Positions 63,643 through 64,000 of a stretch of 64,000 nucleotides of DNA are shown here, one piece after another. The number at the start of each line of letters is the position of its first letter. Position 1 is the stretch's first letter. Under the pieces are notes generated by a model. It was given only the letters and a program-made list of their open reading frames with translations. It was not told the DNA's origin and did no database searches. Position numbers and translations under genes: made by a program. This DNA comes from Curvibacter sp. PAE-UM (GTDB taxonomy: Bacteria > Pseudomonadota > Gammaproteobacteria > Burkholderiales > Burkholderiaceae_C). Where the stretch lies: contig NZ_KQ483358.1 in the NCBI RefSeq assembly GCF_001432305.1, positions 62,001 through 126,000 on the forward strand, in the 5' to 3' direction.

Positions 63643-63690
63643 CATGGTTTGACTCACATCAAACCATGCAGCGGCGACATTTCCTATAGT
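63643..63690 (+). promoter_or_regulatory. FNR/Anr-type box and promoter of the last gene
   Basis: TTGAC-TCAC-ATCAA at 63649-63662 matches the FNR/Anr consensus TTGAT-N4-ATCAA at 9 of 10 positions. It is the centre of a larger 10-bp dyad (63643-63652 with 63659-63668). A TATAGT -10 at 63685-63690 predicts a start near 63697, which puts the box centre at -41.5, the classic position for activation under low oxygen. Confidence 0.65.
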
Positions 63691-63721
63691 CGCGCCTTGT
63701 CATTTCATAAAGGCGCCCTCC

Positions 63722-64000
63722 GTGTCGATCGAACTCTACCGGGACCCCAACCATGTCTGCCTGATGTTCACCGACCTGGTGGAGGAGGATGGCGATACCG
63801 TCCAGGCCAACCAGTTCCTGATCGTCGACCATGACCATGGCGCCATCATCGACCCGGGCGGCAATCTGGCCTTCAACGAACTGCTGCTGACCAGTTCGCG
63901 CTTCTTCACGCCGCAGCACCTGTCCTACATCGTTGCCTCGCACGCCGATCCGGACATCATTGCCTCTCTGGACCGCTGGCTGACCTCAACCCCGGCCCAG
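63722..64000 (+). CDS. Flavodiiron/ODP-like MBL-fold protein, cut by window end
   Basis: Only the first 93 codons are visible, from GTG 63722. The start SIELYRDPNHVCLMFTDLV, NQFLIVDHDHGAIIDPGG and SHADPD are typical of the metallo-beta-lactamase-fold oxygen-binding diiron (ODP/FprA) family; SHADPD takes the place of the HxExDH ligand motif. Such proteins bind or reduce O2 or NO. The FNR-like box upstream fits a role at low oxygen. The exact function is not provable from a fragment, and no strong ribosome site precedes the GTG. Confidence 0.72.
   Translation, partial: MSIELYRDPNHVCLMFTDLVEEDGDTVQANQFLIVDHDHGAIIDPGGNLAFNELLLTSSRFFTPQHLSYIVASHADPDIIASLDRWLTSTPAQ

Overview
The window is a dense stretch of core chromosome from a high-GC betaproteobacterium. 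The likeliest family is Comamonadaceae (Burkholderiales). The evidence is gene order: the obg-rpmA-rplU / ispB / pilBCD-coaE-zapD-yacG block, the petABC-sspAB block, the long mla-ibaG-murA-his-tat supercluster, and pilMNOPQ-aroKB divergent from mrcA. I cannot resolve the genus. Almost every gene is a recognisable housekeeping gene. No stretch over 300 bases lacks a gene, and I see no phage, integron, CRISPR array, rRNA operon or classical insertion sequence.

Layout. 1-1.8 kb: obg (cut by the window edge), rpmA and rplU on the minus strand. 1.9-8.7 kb, plus strand: ispB, tRNA-Pro(CGG), the type IV pilus genes pilB, pilC and pilD, then coaE, zapD and yacG. 8.7-15.4 kb, minus strand: mutT, a DUF815 AAA+ ATPase, argJ, secA and an M23 peptidase, with a DciA-like gene divergent. 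15.8-20.1 kb, minus strand: tRNA-Thr(TGT), sspB, sspA and the cytochrome bc1 genes petC, petB and petA. 20.2-22.4 kb: pdxA, a Nif3-like gene and a small Cys-rich protein, divergent from a DegS-type protease. 23.6-31.3 kb, minus strand: tatC, tatB, tatA, hinT and the histidine genes hisE, I, F, A, H, B and C, with a hexose-6-phosphate mutarotase wedged between hisA and hisF. 31.3-40.4 kb, minus strand: hisD, hisG, murA, ibaG, an ABC-2 exporter and mlaB, C, A, D, E and F. 40.4-46.8 kb: gltD and gltB. 47.0-47.7 kb: a REP-associated tyrosine transposase (RAYT), then a SlyB-like lipoprotein. 48.3-59.0 kb, minus strand: a methyltransferase, a DUF1415 protein, an MFS carrier, dgt, aroB, aroK and pilQ, P, O, N and M. 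59.3-64 kb: mrcA, cyaY (minus), lptM, lysA and the start of a flavodiiron-like MBL-fold gene behind an FNR/Anr-type box.

Functionally the window holds two halves of a type IVa pilus machine (motor, platform and peptidase; alignment complex and secretin). It also holds most of histidine synthesis, ammonia assimilation through glutamate synthase, retrograde phospholipid transport (Mla), twin-arginine and Sec export motors, bc1 respiration, and shikimate and lysine steps. ATGA start/stop overlaps recur throughout and imply translational coupling.

No new multi-gene system is evident. The most unusual signals are small. (1) A second, synonymously diverged gltD 3' end lies just downstream of gltD, together with a 21-bp inverted repeat, and looks like the scar of an allelic replacement. 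(2) The RAYT is surrounded by TTGGGG-containing repeats and overlapping, mutually exclusive hairpins. (3) The predicted mlaF start codon sits in the T-tract of the gltD terminator. (4) A perfect NtrC-like dyad lies between petC and sspA. (5) An FNR/Anr-type dyad is placed at about -41.5 of the last gene's predicted promoter. (6) Some -10 elements lie so close to start codons that transcripts would be leaderless.
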